Assembly (NCBI GenBank): GCA_030625905.1
Contig: DAOUQA010000007.1
Location: forward strand, 1-21,410
Source: Kiritimatiellales bacterium
Lineage (GTDB): Bacteria > Verrucomicrobiota > Kiritimatiellia > Kiritimatiellales > Pontiellaceae
Reading direction: 5' to 3'
DNA length: 21,410 nt
The translations under genes were made by a program, and so were the position numbers. Below are positions 1 to 7,375 of the stretch, one piece after another. The notes beneath the pieces are model-generated. The model was not told where the DNA came from, did not search any database, and saw nothing but the letters and a program-made list of their open reading frames with translations. Within the stretch, counting starts at the first letter, position 1. The number at the start of each line of letters is the position of its first letter.

Positions 1-501
1 GTCGGCGCCGTGCAGGAGCAGGACCGGGATTTCAACGGATGGAATCTTGGAGCGAACATCCGAATCCCGCAGGTATTCCAATCCCCGAACCAATGAATCC
101 AGCGACTCTGTCACACTTGCGCAAGTGTGACATATGTTCGGGTGGTGGATCTTCTTGAAAAACTCATCCAGCACGGCATCGGGGTTGCGCTTGAGCTGAC
201 GGATCATGCGGCGCAGGATTTTTTCGGATGTACCGCAAGGGTAGCCTTCGTCTGTGCAGAATTTGGCGGTGGATGAAACCAGCACCAGTTTTCTGCAATC
301 CTCCGGCAAGAGCTCCATCGCCAGCATCCCGCCCATCGAGCCGGTAATGATATAGTTGACCGAGGGGATTGACCGCTCGTTGAGGACCTGTGCGCCCGTT
401 AGAATCTGGACGTCGTAATTCGCGGCAAGCGCATCCGCCAGCGGTTGCACGGCCTCTTTCCCGTGCGCCCAGCCGGTTATCAATACTAGGGAGGGTTTCA
501 T
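1..501 (-). CDS. BioH-like alpha/beta-hydrolase, C-terminus cut by window edge
   Basis: The first 167 codons of an alpha/beta-hydrolase are visible and the frame runs off the left edge. It opens with a hydrophobic strand and a GW turn (MKPSLVLITGWAHG). The nucleophile elbow T-G-S-M-G-G follows, with the candidate catalytic serine at about residue 55, and then LVLVSS. Near the edge, GLEYLRDSDVR and LLLHGAD resemble the BioH layout; the last Asp could be the acid of the triad and the His would lie outside. BioH-type enzymes hydrolyse pimeloyl-ACP methyl ester in biotin synthesis. That role is only inferred, since no other bio gene is visible. An in-frame ATG at 531 would add ten residues. The ATG at 501 was chosen because related proteins start just before the first strand. 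Neither start has a strong ribosome binding site. The cap region contains a perfect palindrome (109-132). Confidence 0.7.
   Translation of the reverse strand, partial: MKPSLVLITGWAHGKEAVQPLADALAANYDVQILTGAQVLNERSIPSVNYIITGSMGGMLAMELLPEDCRKLVLVSSTAKFCTDEGYPCGTSEKILRRMIRQLKRNPDAVLDEFFKKIHHPNICHTCASVTESLDSLVRGLEYLRDSDVRSKIPSVEIPVLLLHGAD
109..132. repeat. Perfect 24-bp palindrome inside a coding sequence
   Basis: The half-site TGTCACACTTGC is followed directly by its exact reverse complement GCAAGTGTGACA, with no spacer. It lies within the BioH-like gene and is read in frame as roughly CHTCASVT in the cap region. Such perfect symmetry is not expected in ordinary coding DNA. It may be a small dispersed palindromic element or a protein-binding site. 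Confidence 0.75.
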
Positions 502-572
502 TTCTTCTGATAGGGTTTCGTGCGGAGACATCCTTGTTCTCGTCCGTGCGGCGGCAATCCATCATTTATAAC

Positions 573-600
573 TTGCGTTGCCTTGCGGGTAATCTATACA
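573..600 (+). promoter_or_regulatory. Possible sigma70-type promoter for tRNA-Ser
   Basis: TTGCGT and TATACA are separated by 16 bp, and the second box ends 18 bp before the mature tRNA. The -35 match is weak (only TTG), so this rests mainly on position and spacing. Confidence 0.3.
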
Positions 601-618
601 TTTCGCGTTCTTCCGCAA

Positions 619-708
<90 letters not shown>

Positions 709-711
709 TTC

Positions 712-760
712 CCTTTTTCTCTAGGAAATATGTAAAAACCTAGAGAAAAAGGCCTTTTTC
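712..760 (+). terminator. Terminator after tRNA-Ser, with two alternative hairpins
   Basis: CCTTTTTCTCTAGG (712-725) and CCTAGAGAAAAAGG (739-752) form a perfect 14-bp stem around a 13-nt loop, followed by CCTTTTTCT. The right arm is also half of a 16-bp perfect palindrome, GAAAAAGG/CCTTTTTC (745-760), so two mutually exclusive folds exist. Confidence 0.75.
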
Positions 761-916
761 TACAAATTTATGCTACAAAATCTGGAGCAATCATGGGTAT
801 AACATTCACCATGAAAAACGTAATCCAGCGTGGCGATATCTGCTACTTCCGGATAGGAGGAGTTCCTAAAGAGTGTCGGGAATCGGTTTCTTCCTACGCG
901 CCGTGCCCTAGTCGTC

Positions 917-2284
917 CTATTTTTCTTCCGGGAGCTTGCGGTAGAGGGTGGCTAGGCTGATGTCGAGTTCCTGAGCGGCCTTTACCTTGTCGCCGCCCAT
1001 GGTGTTGATGACGTTCTTAAGGTATTCCTTTTCCTTGGCGCGCAGGAACGCCTTGAGCGATTTCCCTTTTCCGAATTCGCCGGTAAGCGCGGCGCTTTGA
1101 GCCCCGGGGTTTTCCTCGTAGGAGACGATCAGTTTGGTGGGAAGGGTTTCCTTGGTGATCTTGCCGTCCTTCATGAAGGTCAGGCAGTGCTGGATCACGT
1201 TCTGCAATTCGCGGACGTTTCCGGGCCACGTGTAGTTTTGCAGGATGGAGAGCACGGCGTTATCCATTACGGGAAACTCGCTACCGTCCATTTCCAGCGA
1301 AATAAAATGCTGTGCAAGCGGGAGAACATCCTCCGGGCGCTGTTTCAGGGGGGGGATGTCGATGGTAATCACACTTAGGCGGTAGAAAAGGTCTTCGCGG
1401 AAAGAGCCGTTCTTTACCAAGGTTTCCAGATCCTGGTTCGAAGCGGCGATGATGCGCACGTCTACCTCGAACTCCTCGGTTCCGCCCACTTTCCTGATCT
1501 TTTTGTTCTGGATGGCACGCAGCAACTTGGATTGCAGTTGGTGGGGGATGGAGTTGATCTCGTCGAGAAAGAGGGAGCCGCCCCTGGCGGCTTCGAACAG
1601 CCCTTCCTTGTTGACGGTGGCGCCAGTGAAGGCCCCCTTGACATGACCGAAAAGCTCGGACTCGATCAGGGTTTCCGGCAAAGCAGCGCAGTTGACCGGC
1701 AGGAACGGGGCTTCGGAACGGGCGCTGAAGCTGTGAAGCGCTTCGGCAACCAGTTCCTTGCCGGTTCCGCTATCGCCGGTGACCATGATAGTGGTTTTTG
1801 TGGGGGCGACACGCTTGACCATTTCACAAACATTCACCATGCCTTCGCTTTCGGCGACAATGTTGCCGAAATATTTTTTGGATTCGATGTGCGCGTCTCC
1901 GCTGATTTGCTCGGAAAGCGATCGCTGGTAGTCGAGTGCACGCTTTACCGTTTCAAGCAGTTCATCGATCTTGAAGGGCTTGGGAATATAATCGAAGGCA
2001 CCCTCCTTCATGGCCTCGACCGCAGTGGAGACGGTGGCGTAGGCGGTAAGCATGATGACCCCGACGGAGGGGCGCATCTGGCGCGTATTTCTGAGCAGTT
2101 GCATGCCGTCGACCGGTTCCATTTTAATGTCGGAGATCAACAGGTCGAATTGTTCGGATTTAAGCAGTTTTTCCGCTACCCCGCCATGTTCGGCAAGCTG
2201 CACTTCGTATCCCTTGGAAAGCAGTATTTTATTCAACAAGCTTAGAATTGTCGGATCGTCGTCCGCTATCAGAATTTTGGCCAT
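917..2284 (-). CDS. NtrC/PilR-family sigma54-dependent response regulator
   Basis: The 455-aa protein has the full NtrC layout. The receiver domain (about 1-120) has acidic residues D8-D10, phospho-acceptor D52, T80 and K102. The AAA+ domain has Walker A GDSGTGKE (170-177), an intact GAFTGA loop (217-222) and Walker B LFLDE (238-242). A Fis-type helix-turn-helix lies at the C-terminus (KAAQELDISLATLYRKL). The intact GAFTGA loop means it should remodel sigma54 RNA polymerase holoenzyme. It is the last gene of the gspE-gspF-kinase-regulator operon and its start overlaps the kinase end by 56 bp. AAGGG sits about 7 nt before the ATG. It most resembles PilR and probably acts on the sigma54-type promoters in this window, including the one driving its own operon; the target assignment is inference. 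PilR, AtoC and other NtrC relatives cannot be separated by eye. Confidence 0.95.
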   Translation of the reverse strand: MAKILIADDDPTILSLLNKILLSKGYEVQLAEHGGVAEKLLKSEQFDLLISDIKMEPVDGMQLLRNTRQMRPSVGVIMLTAYATVSTAVEAMKEGAFDYIPKPFKIDELLETVKRALDYQRSLSEQISGDAHIESKKYFGNIVAESEGMVNVCEMVKRVAPTKTTIMVTGDSGTGKELVAEALHSFSARSEAPFLPVNCAALPETLIESELFGHVKGAFTGATVNKEGLFEAARGGSLFLDEINSIPHQLQSKLLRAIQNKKIRKVGGTEEFEVDVRIIAASNQDLETLVKNGSFREDLFYRLSVITIDIPPLKQRPEDVLPLAQHFISLEMDGSEFPVMDNAVLSILQNYTWPGNVRELQNVIQHCLTFMKDGKITKETLPTKLIVSYEENPGAQSAALTGEFGKGKSLKAFLRAKEKEYLKNVINTMGGDKVKAAQELDISLATLYRKLPEEK

Positions 2285-3557
2285 GTTCGAACCCTTTTGC
2301 TATGGTGTTTAGATGGCCTATATAACTCTGATTTTCGACAGTGTAGTCAAGCTTAATGATAGAGAGAAGGTCGGCGGGGGAAAACTCGGCAAAGTCGACG
2401 AAGTTTTGGATGACGGCATCCATTTCTTCGGAGGCAGCCATTATATGGTCGAACAATTCCACGCGGTCCTTTTTTCGCGGACTATTAGGAAGCCAGTCTG
2501 CGGCGGTTGTTTTTTCTTCGTAGTGCTTCAGGAGCTGAATCGACGCGGAAATGGTGGTGAGCGGCGTGCGGATATCATGTGCCATTTCACCTGCGATCCG
2601 GGTGGCGGCAGTGATTCGCCCCACCTGGGCAAGTTGCCGTTCAAGTTCCAAGGGATGGGAAAGGTCGGAAACAATGAGCAGCGTGGCTTCAATGGTTTCT
2701 TCATTTCCTTCAATGCCGGGTATTGCGGTGGCTGGAAGCGCGACATCTGCGCTACGGTACGACACGGGCAGGGGCGAGACCTCCGTTCGTTGCAGATAGG
2801 TCGATTGGCCGTAGTGTTCTGGAATGGGGCACGACCCCGAAACACATAGTTCCGGGAATGTCCGGGACGATAGTTTTTCCGCAGTTGTGCGCAATAGTTT
2901 GCAGGCGGTCGGGTTGGCAACAAGGATTTGCCCCTGCCGATCCAGTAAAAAGATGCCGGCACCTAGGTTTTCCAGCAGTGCCTGCGCGGTATTCCGGACA
3001 TCCCGGTCGTGCTGGTTGAAATAGCTGCAACGCTTTGAAACAAAGATACTGGCCGCGCCGAACAGGGCAAAGGTGAACACGCGCAGGAAAATCGTCGAAT
3101 ACATGGCTTGCGCCCCGGCCTCTTTTCCCTCCGGAATATATTCCACCAGCATGTGCTGCGAGAGCATGGCTGTCATCAAGACATAGATAAGAATGCCCAA
3201 CGCCGTGATTTTGACGGCCTGCAAAGGGGTGGCCACAATACCGGCTGAGAGGATTACCAGCGGGTAGAGCAGGGTGAGGTCACTATTGATCCCGCCGGTA
3301 AAATAAATCAGTCCTGTCACCAGCACCAAGTCCGCCAAGAACTGCAGCGGGGCAAGCTGGGTTGAACGCAGCTTGTTGCGCAGCCACAGGGAATAGGGGA
3401 TGGTGATGATGAAGGCGACACCCATGAGGGCATGGAAGGCGGCATCGTTATGGGGGATTATCAGCGAAAGCAGGACAATCAACCAAAGAATGCTAAGCCG
3501 TGCCAGCAGAATCGCCGTCAATTCCGGCCACGAAATGGTATGGTTGGGATTGTCCAT
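2229..3557 (-). CDS. PilS-like membrane sensor kinase lacking the HATPase domain
   Basis: The 442-aa protein has about six membrane segments (residues about 15-175) and a PAS-like segment (about 192-250, ENLGAGIFLLDRQGQILVAN). A HisKA dimerisation domain follows, with H-box EMAHDIRTPLT and phospho-acceptor His at about 327. After the second HisKA helix (MDAVIQNFVDFAEFSP) only about 45 residues remain. They contain no N, G1, F or G2 box of the ATP-binding domain, and the last ~18 codons are an out-of-frame reading of the regulator's start. Family members usually carry about 110 more residues here, so this looks like a 3' deletion or an unusual domain architecture. The start is the ATG at 3557, preceded by an excellent AAAGGAGGT; the GTG at 3560 is too close to it. 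As read, it should not autophosphorylate alone, but it could sense signals, dimerise with another kinase or act as a phosphatase. Confidence 0.88.
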   Translation of the reverse strand: MDNPNHTISWPELTAILLARLSILWLIVLLSLIIPHNDAAFHALMGVAFIITIPYSLWLRNKLRSTQLAPLQFLADLVLVTGLIYFTGGINSDLTLLYPLVILSAGIVATPLQAVKITALGILIYVLMTAMLSQHMLVEYIPEGKEAGAQAMYSTIFLRVFTFALFGAASIFVSKRCSYFNQHDRDVRNTAQALLENLGAGIFLLDRQGQILVANPTACKLLRTTAEKLSSRTFPELCVSGSCPIPEHYGQSTYLQRTEVSPLPVSYRSADVALPATAIPGIEGNEETIEATLLIVSDLSHPLELERQLAQVGRITAATRIAGEMAHDIRTPLTTISASIQLLKHYEEKTTAADWLPNSPRKKDRVELFDHIMAASEEMDAVIQNFVDFAEFSPADLLSIIKLDYTVENQSYIGHLNTIAKGFEHGQNSDSGRRSDNSKLVE

Positions 3558-3571
3558 CACACCTCCTTTCC

Positions 3572-4663
3572 CTACATCACGATTTCACTCATCTTGAAGA
3601 TCGGAAGGAACATGGCGATCACGATCGTTCCAATGATCAGGCCAACAAAAACCATCAACAATGGCTCGATCAACGAGGTGATGCCGGCCAGCATGGTTTC
3701 CACTTCATCGTCGTAGAACTGAGCCACCTTATCCATCATCTCTTCCACCTGGCCGGTTTTTTCGCCGGCGGAAAGCATGTGGACAAGCATGCGTGGATAG
3801 TATTTGTTGGACTCCAGTGCCCGGGAGAGGGGTTCGCCTTGCTCAATAATTTCCCGTGCCTTCAGGAGGGAGTCCCCGATCACGCGATTGCCTGTAGCCA
3901 ATCCGACGATTTCGAGGGATTCGATGATTTTAACCCCGCTATGCATCAACTGGGAAAAGGTTGAAGCAAAACGGCTCACGGCAATCTTGGTGGCCAGTGC
4001 TCCCAGCCCGGGAACCTTCAGTTTTAGTTCGTCAATAACGTACTGTCCCTTGTCGGTTCTGTAGTAGCACTTGAAGGCATAGATGCTTCCTGCAACAAGG
4101 AGTATTGCGATATACCAATACGAGGTCAACAAGGCGCTGAAGTCGAGCAGGGATTGCGTGAGTCCCGGCAATTCCGCCCCGAAGTCGGCAAACATGTCGA
4201 CGAATACCGGCAGGATGAACATGATCAAGGCGGTTGCAAGGAGCAAGGCAACGCAGATTACGACAGTGGGATACATCATGGCCGTCTTCACTTTTGCGCG
4301 CAGCCTGTTGCTGTCCTCCAGGAACGAGGCCACGCGACCGCAGGTGTCGGGCAGGATTCCGCCGATTTCGCCTGCCCGCATCATGTTTATGTAGAGATCG
4401 TCGAAGATGCTCGGATAGTAGGCCAACGCCTCGGAATACATGGCACCGCCTTCCACACGTGTGCGGATACCGATAATGACCGGCTTGAAGCTCTTGCTGT
4501 CCGTCTGCTCCTCCATGGCACACAGTGTTTGCACCAACGGCATGCCGGCCGAAAGCATGGCCGATACTTGCCGTGTGAATAATGAAAGTTCCTTGAGTCG
4601 GATTTTGCGGGCACCCTGTACAATGGGAAGGCCACCCTTTGCCTTGATTTTTTCTTTTACCAT
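3572..4663 (-). CDS. gspF: T2SS/T4P inner-membrane platform protein GspF/PilC
   Basis: The 363-aa polytopic protein has two T2SSF domains (about 28-150 and 231-353). The first carries LFTRQVSAMLSAGMPL and MRAGEIGGILPD; the second repeats the pattern as RFASTFSQLMHSGVKI and LSAGEKTGQ. Three membrane segments are predicted at about 133-155, 180-198 and 332-354. GspF/PilC is the inner-membrane platform through which the GspE/PilB ATPase drives (pseudo)pilus assembly. It starts 8 bp after the gspE stop, with AGGA 6 nt before the ATG. It is slightly shorter than typical PilC (~400 aa) because the N-terminal tail is short. The name gspF versus pilC is arbitrary without pilins nearby. Confidence 0.95.
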   Translation of the reverse strand: MVKEKIKAKGGLPIVQGARKIRLKELSLFTRQVSAMLSAGMPLVQTLCAMEEQTDSKSFKPVIIGIRTRVEGGAMYSEALAYYPSIFDDLYINMMRAGEIGGILPDTCGRVASFLEDSNRLRAKVKTAMMYPTVVICVALLLATALIMFILPVFVDMFADFGAELPGLTQSLLDFSALLTSYWYIAILLVAGSIYAFKCYYRTDKGQYVIDELKLKVPGLGALATKIAVSRFASTFSQLMHSGVKIIESLEIVGLATGNRVIGDSLLKAREIIEQGEPLSRALESNKYYPRMLVHMLSAGEKTGQVEEMMDKVAQFYDDEVETMLAGITSLIEPLLMVFVGLIIGTIVIAMFLPIFKMSEIVM

Positions 4664-4671
4664 AATCGGTC

Positions 4672-6381
4672 CTAGTGTTCGCTGGTTACGCGCATGATTT
4701 CCTCAATTGTGGTAAGGCCGTTGCGTACACGGTCCAACCCTGCTTCGCGCAGGGTTCGCATTCCGTTTTGGATTGCAATCTTGGAAATCGCATCGGCTTC
4801 CTGGGTGTTCAGAATGGTTTTGCGGAGAACCTCGTCCACCAGCAGAATTTCCATGATTCCGCCCCGGCCCTTGTAGCCAAGATTGTTGCATTTTGGACAA
4901 CCTGCCGTTTGGTAGAATTGGGTATCGGCCAGTTGATCGGGGTCGATGCGGTTCTTCTTCAGGATCTCCACCGGAATATCGATTTCCTTCTTGCAGACCG
5001 GGCAAAGCTTGCGGAAGAGGCGCTGCGCTTGGGTGAGCAGCAGCGAGGAGGCGAGCATGAAGGGTTCGATGCCCATATCAATCAGGCGGGCAATGGCACC
5101 GGCCGCATCGTTGGTGTGCAATGTACTCAAAACCATATGTCCTGTCAGTGCGGCCTCGACGGCGATTGTTGCGGTTTCGCCATCCCGGATCTCCCCGACC
5201 ATAACCACGTCCGGATCCTGGCGAAGAATCGAACGGAGCGCAGCGGCGAAAGTCAGTCCCACAACAGGGTTGATCTGCACCTGATTGATACCATCGAGCT
5301 GGTATTCCACCGGGTTCTCGGTGGTGATGATGTTGGTGCTGACCTCGTTCATTTCCTGAAGGCACGAGTAGAGCGTGGTGGTCTTGCCACTACCCGTCGG
5401 GCCTGTTACCAGAACCATGCCGTAGGGTTGGGCGAGGGCATAGGAAAAATTATCCAGGGAAAGCTGGTCGAGGCCTAGTGCGCCCAGATTGGGTGCGAGG
5501 GCGGTCTTGTCGAGGATGCGCATTACGACCTTTTCGCCATGCACCGTTGGTAGCATGCTCATCCGTATGTCCACTTCCTTTCCGAGAGCCTTGATCTTGA
5601 AGCGGCCGTCCTGTGGGATACGCCGTTCCGCAATATCGAGATCCGACATGATTTTCAGGCGCGAGATTATCGCGTTTTGCAAATTTTTAGGGGGGCTTGG
5701 AATTTCATAGAGCACGCCGTCGATACGGTTGCGCAAACGCAATGTTTTTTCCATCGGCTCGATGTGGATATCACTGGCGTGCTTGCGCAATGCTTCGATG
5801 AGGATTGAGTTCACAATGCGGATCACGGGGGCTTCGCCGGCATTTTCAACCATCTCGTCCAGACTGGCATCTCCGATGGTATCTTGGCCAACCTCGACCT
5901 CGCCCTCTTCGGCCATGTCCTTGAGAATATCCTCCAAGGCCTGGGCCGAGTCACTCGATAGCGCTTCGATGATATCCCCGATTTCCTTTTCCAGCGCGAT
6001 AACCGGAACGATCTCCATATCGGTGCTCGAGGTGATTGCATCGCGGGCAACAATGTCAAATGGATCGGCCATGGCCAGCGTCAACCGGGATCCAAGTTTG
6101 TAAATGGGTAGGGCCTTGAATTCCTTCCATTTTTCCTTGGCCATCAACTCGATAAGGGAGGGATCAGGGGTGAAGTTGGCAAGGGACATGGGGTGGAGAT
6201 CCAAATATTTGGCCGTGGCCAATGCCATATCAGTGTCGGAAATAATACCCTGTTTGATCAACAGATCTTCGATCGGAACGTGGGATTGTTCCGATTCGTT
6301 CTCCACCTCTTTATAGACATCCGCCTCAATCGGGCGGATCTGCCTCAGGCAATCCATAAGGTTTTTACTGCTCGTACTCAT
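4672..6381 (-). CDS. gspE: T2SS/T4P assembly ATPase GspE/PilB
   Basis: As a 569-aa protein it has an N-terminal MshEN/T2SSE_N domain (about 20-145) and a secretion-ATPase core. Walker A is GPTGSGKTTTLYS (about 327-338). RQDPDVVMVGEIRD contains the Walker B region, and STLHTNDAAGAI is the His box. Two CxxC pairs (CPVC, CPKC; about 460-498) form the zinc site typical of GspE/PilB. It powers pseudopilus or pilus extension from the cytoplasm through GspF. An in-frame ATG at 6426 would give 584 aa, but that codon lies inside the -12 element of the predicted sigma54 promoter, upstream of the expected transcript start. The ATG at 6381 is therefore preferred, although neither start has a well-spaced Shine-Dalgarno. 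It is the first gene of an operon with gspF, the kinase and the regulator. A retraction ATPase (PilT) is less likely because PilT lacks the N-terminal domain. Confidence 0.95.
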   Translation of the reverse strand: MSTSSKNLMDCLRQIRPIEADVYKEVENESEQSHVPIEDLLIKQGIISDTDMALATAKYLDLHPMSLANFTPDPSLIELMAKEKWKEFKALPIYKLGSRLTLAMADPFDIVARDAITSSTDMEIVPVIALEKEIGDIIEALSSDSAQALEDILKDMAEEGEVEVGQDTIGDASLDEMVENAGEAPVIRIVNSILIEALRKHASDIHIEPMEKTLRLRNRIDGVLYEIPSPPKNLQNAIISRLKIMSDLDIAERRIPQDGRFKIKALGKEVDIRMSMLPTVHGEKVVMRILDKTALAPNLGALGLDQLSLDNFSYALAQPYGMVLVTGPTGSGKTTTLYSCLQEMNEVSTNIITTENPVEYQLDGINQVQINPVVGLTFAAALRSILRQDPDVVMVGEIRDGETATIAVEAALTGHMVLSTLHTNDAAGAIARLIDMGIEPFMLASSLLLTQAQRLFRKLCPVCKKEIDIPVEILKKNRIDPDQLADTQFYQTAGCPKCNNLGYKGRGGIMEILLVDEVLRKTILNTQEADAISKIAIQNGMRTLREAGLDRVRNGLTTIEEIMRVTSEH

Positions 6382-6421
6382 ATCGGGTTTCTTGCTCCAT
6401 GCAAAATTCTGAAGCGTTAGA

Positions 6422-6437
6422 AGCATTGTTCGTGCCG
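6422..6437 (-). promoter_or_regulatory. Predicted sigma54 (-24/-12) promoter of the gspE operon
   Basis: On the minus strand the site reads CGGCACGAACAATGCT, matching TGGCACG-N4-TTGCW at 10 of 12 defined positions with the required GG-N10-GC spacing. Transcription should start near 6411, giving a leader of about 30 nt to the ATG at 6381. The operon also encodes a GAFTGA-bearing sigma54 activator. Confidence 0.7.
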
Positions 6438-6439
6438 AC

Positions 6440-6473
6440 TTGAAAAAGGGGTATTCACTGGATTTGAAAGGGG
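6440..6473. repeat. Direct repeat between divergent promoters, possible activator site
   Basis: TTGAAAAAGGGG (6440-6451) and TTGAAAGGGG (6464-6473) lie 24 bp apart, start to start, between the two divergent sigma54-type promoters. They could be paired enhancer half-sites, but the motif is A/G-rich and only two copies are seen. Confidence 0.3.
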
Positions 6474-6495
6474 AAATAATGGAGGGAAAAGGATC

Positions 6496-6511
6496 TGGCC
6501 TGTATTCTGCT
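6496..6511 (+). promoter_or_regulatory. Predicted sigma54 promoter of the TPR/MshEN gene
   Basis: TGGCCTGTATTCTGCT has exact GG-N10-GC spacing and matches 9 of 12 defined consensus positions. The expected start near 6522 leaves a short leader containing AGGAG (6531-6535) before the ATG at 6545. It shares CTGCTTA with the pilM promoter. Confidence 0.62.
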
Positions 6512-6544
6512 TAAACGTATGTTGATTTGAAGGAGAAAAGAGAG

Positions 6545-7369
6545 ATGGCAGAAGAAGACAAACAGGTGATTGACGAGGATCTGACGGACAGCATTGCGAT
6601 GCTGGAGCAGATTCTTGAAGTGATGCCGCAGGATCTCATGGCTTTGAGGGCCCTCTATAATGCCTATAGTCAACGCGGTTGCAGCGAACAGGCCTTCGAA
6701 TATCTGGGCATGCTCGCCAACGTAGCCTGTAGTGGCAACGATTCCGAAACGGCGGAATTCATTGCGAAGCAACTGCCCGGTTTTGAAGAGGAGTTTCCGT
6801 CCGAGGTCGCAGTGCAACTTACGCGTCTCCAGGCCGTGGTTGGTTCTGTCGATGGGCAGTCCGCCGTGGTGTCTGAGGAAAAGCCTGCGTCAACGACAAC
6901 CGATGCCGAAATCGGCGAGGAACTGGCACTGGCATGGAAGCTCTACGAAGAAAACCAGCTCTCGCAGGAGGAATATTCAAGCGTGTTGCACGACCTGACG
7001 GAGGTTTCCTCCAAGGAGGTGGATGTTCCCGTAAGTGTCCTGCATGTGCTTAACGACCGTAGTTTTAGCAAGATGAACCGCATCATGAACCATATGTCTT
7101 CACGCTCGGGGGTTCCTTGTGTTTCACTGCTCAACTTTGAATTGTCCGAGCAGATGACCGAGGTTCTTCCATTGGAGGTTGCCGTACGCGATGGTGCCCT
7201 GCCATTCGATTTCTTTGGCAACGACCTGCTCGTTGCTGTACTCAATCCATTTAACAACATACTGATCGATAAGGTGGAGAAGGCTAGCGGGCACCGTTGC
7301 CACACCTATCTTGTGTCAGCCGAGGAGTACGATATTGCGCTTGGCAAGTTGCGCGGAATGGCTGCATAG
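6545..7369 (+). CDS. TPR-like plus MshEN-like (GspE N-terminal) soluble protein
   Basis: The 274-aa acidic protein has no signal peptide or membrane segment. Residues about 10-85 are helical with a TPR-like pattern (AMLEQILEVMPQDLMALRALYNAYSQRG). After a Ser/Thr-rich linker, residues about 125-270 resemble the T2SSE_N/MshEN domain of GspE-type ATPases: a helical pair (LAWKLYEENQLSQEEYSSVL), then PLEVAVRDGALPF and LLVAVLNPFNN, as in the domain of the neighbouring ATPase. No ATPase core follows. The start is the ATG at 6545, with AGGAG 9 nt upstream; the TTG at 6527 would place the start before the Shine-Dalgarno. It is divergent from gspE and has its own predicted sigma54 promoter. MshEN domains of other systems bind cyclic di-GMP, but the signature residues are degenerate here. 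A regulatory or adaptor role for the machine is inference. Confidence 0.85.
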   Translation: MAEEDKQVIDEDLTDSIAMLEQILEVMPQDLMALRALYNAYSQRGCSEQAFEYLGMLANVACSGNDSETAEFIAKQLPGFEEEFPSEVAVQLTRLQAVVGSVDGQSAVVSEEKPASTTTDAEIGEELALAWKLYEENQLSQEEYSSVLHDLTEVSSKEVDVPVSVLHVLNDRSFSKMNRIMNHMSSRSGVPCVSLLNFELSEQMTEVLPLEVAVRDGALPFDFFGNDLLVAVLNPFNNILIDKVEKASGHRCHTYLVSAEEYDIALGKLRGMAA

Positions 7370-7375
7370 GGGGGA

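Noticed and set aside
817..963. Small plus-strand ORF beginning with an ATG in the gap before the regulator gene
   Set aside because: It runs into the 3' end of the opposite regulator gene, has no clear ribosome site and its predicted peptide is unlike any family I recognise.
1532..2245. A 237-codon open frame on the plus strand inside the regulator gene
   Set aside because: It is the antisense shadow of a clear NtrC-type gene, whose domains explain the DNA fully.
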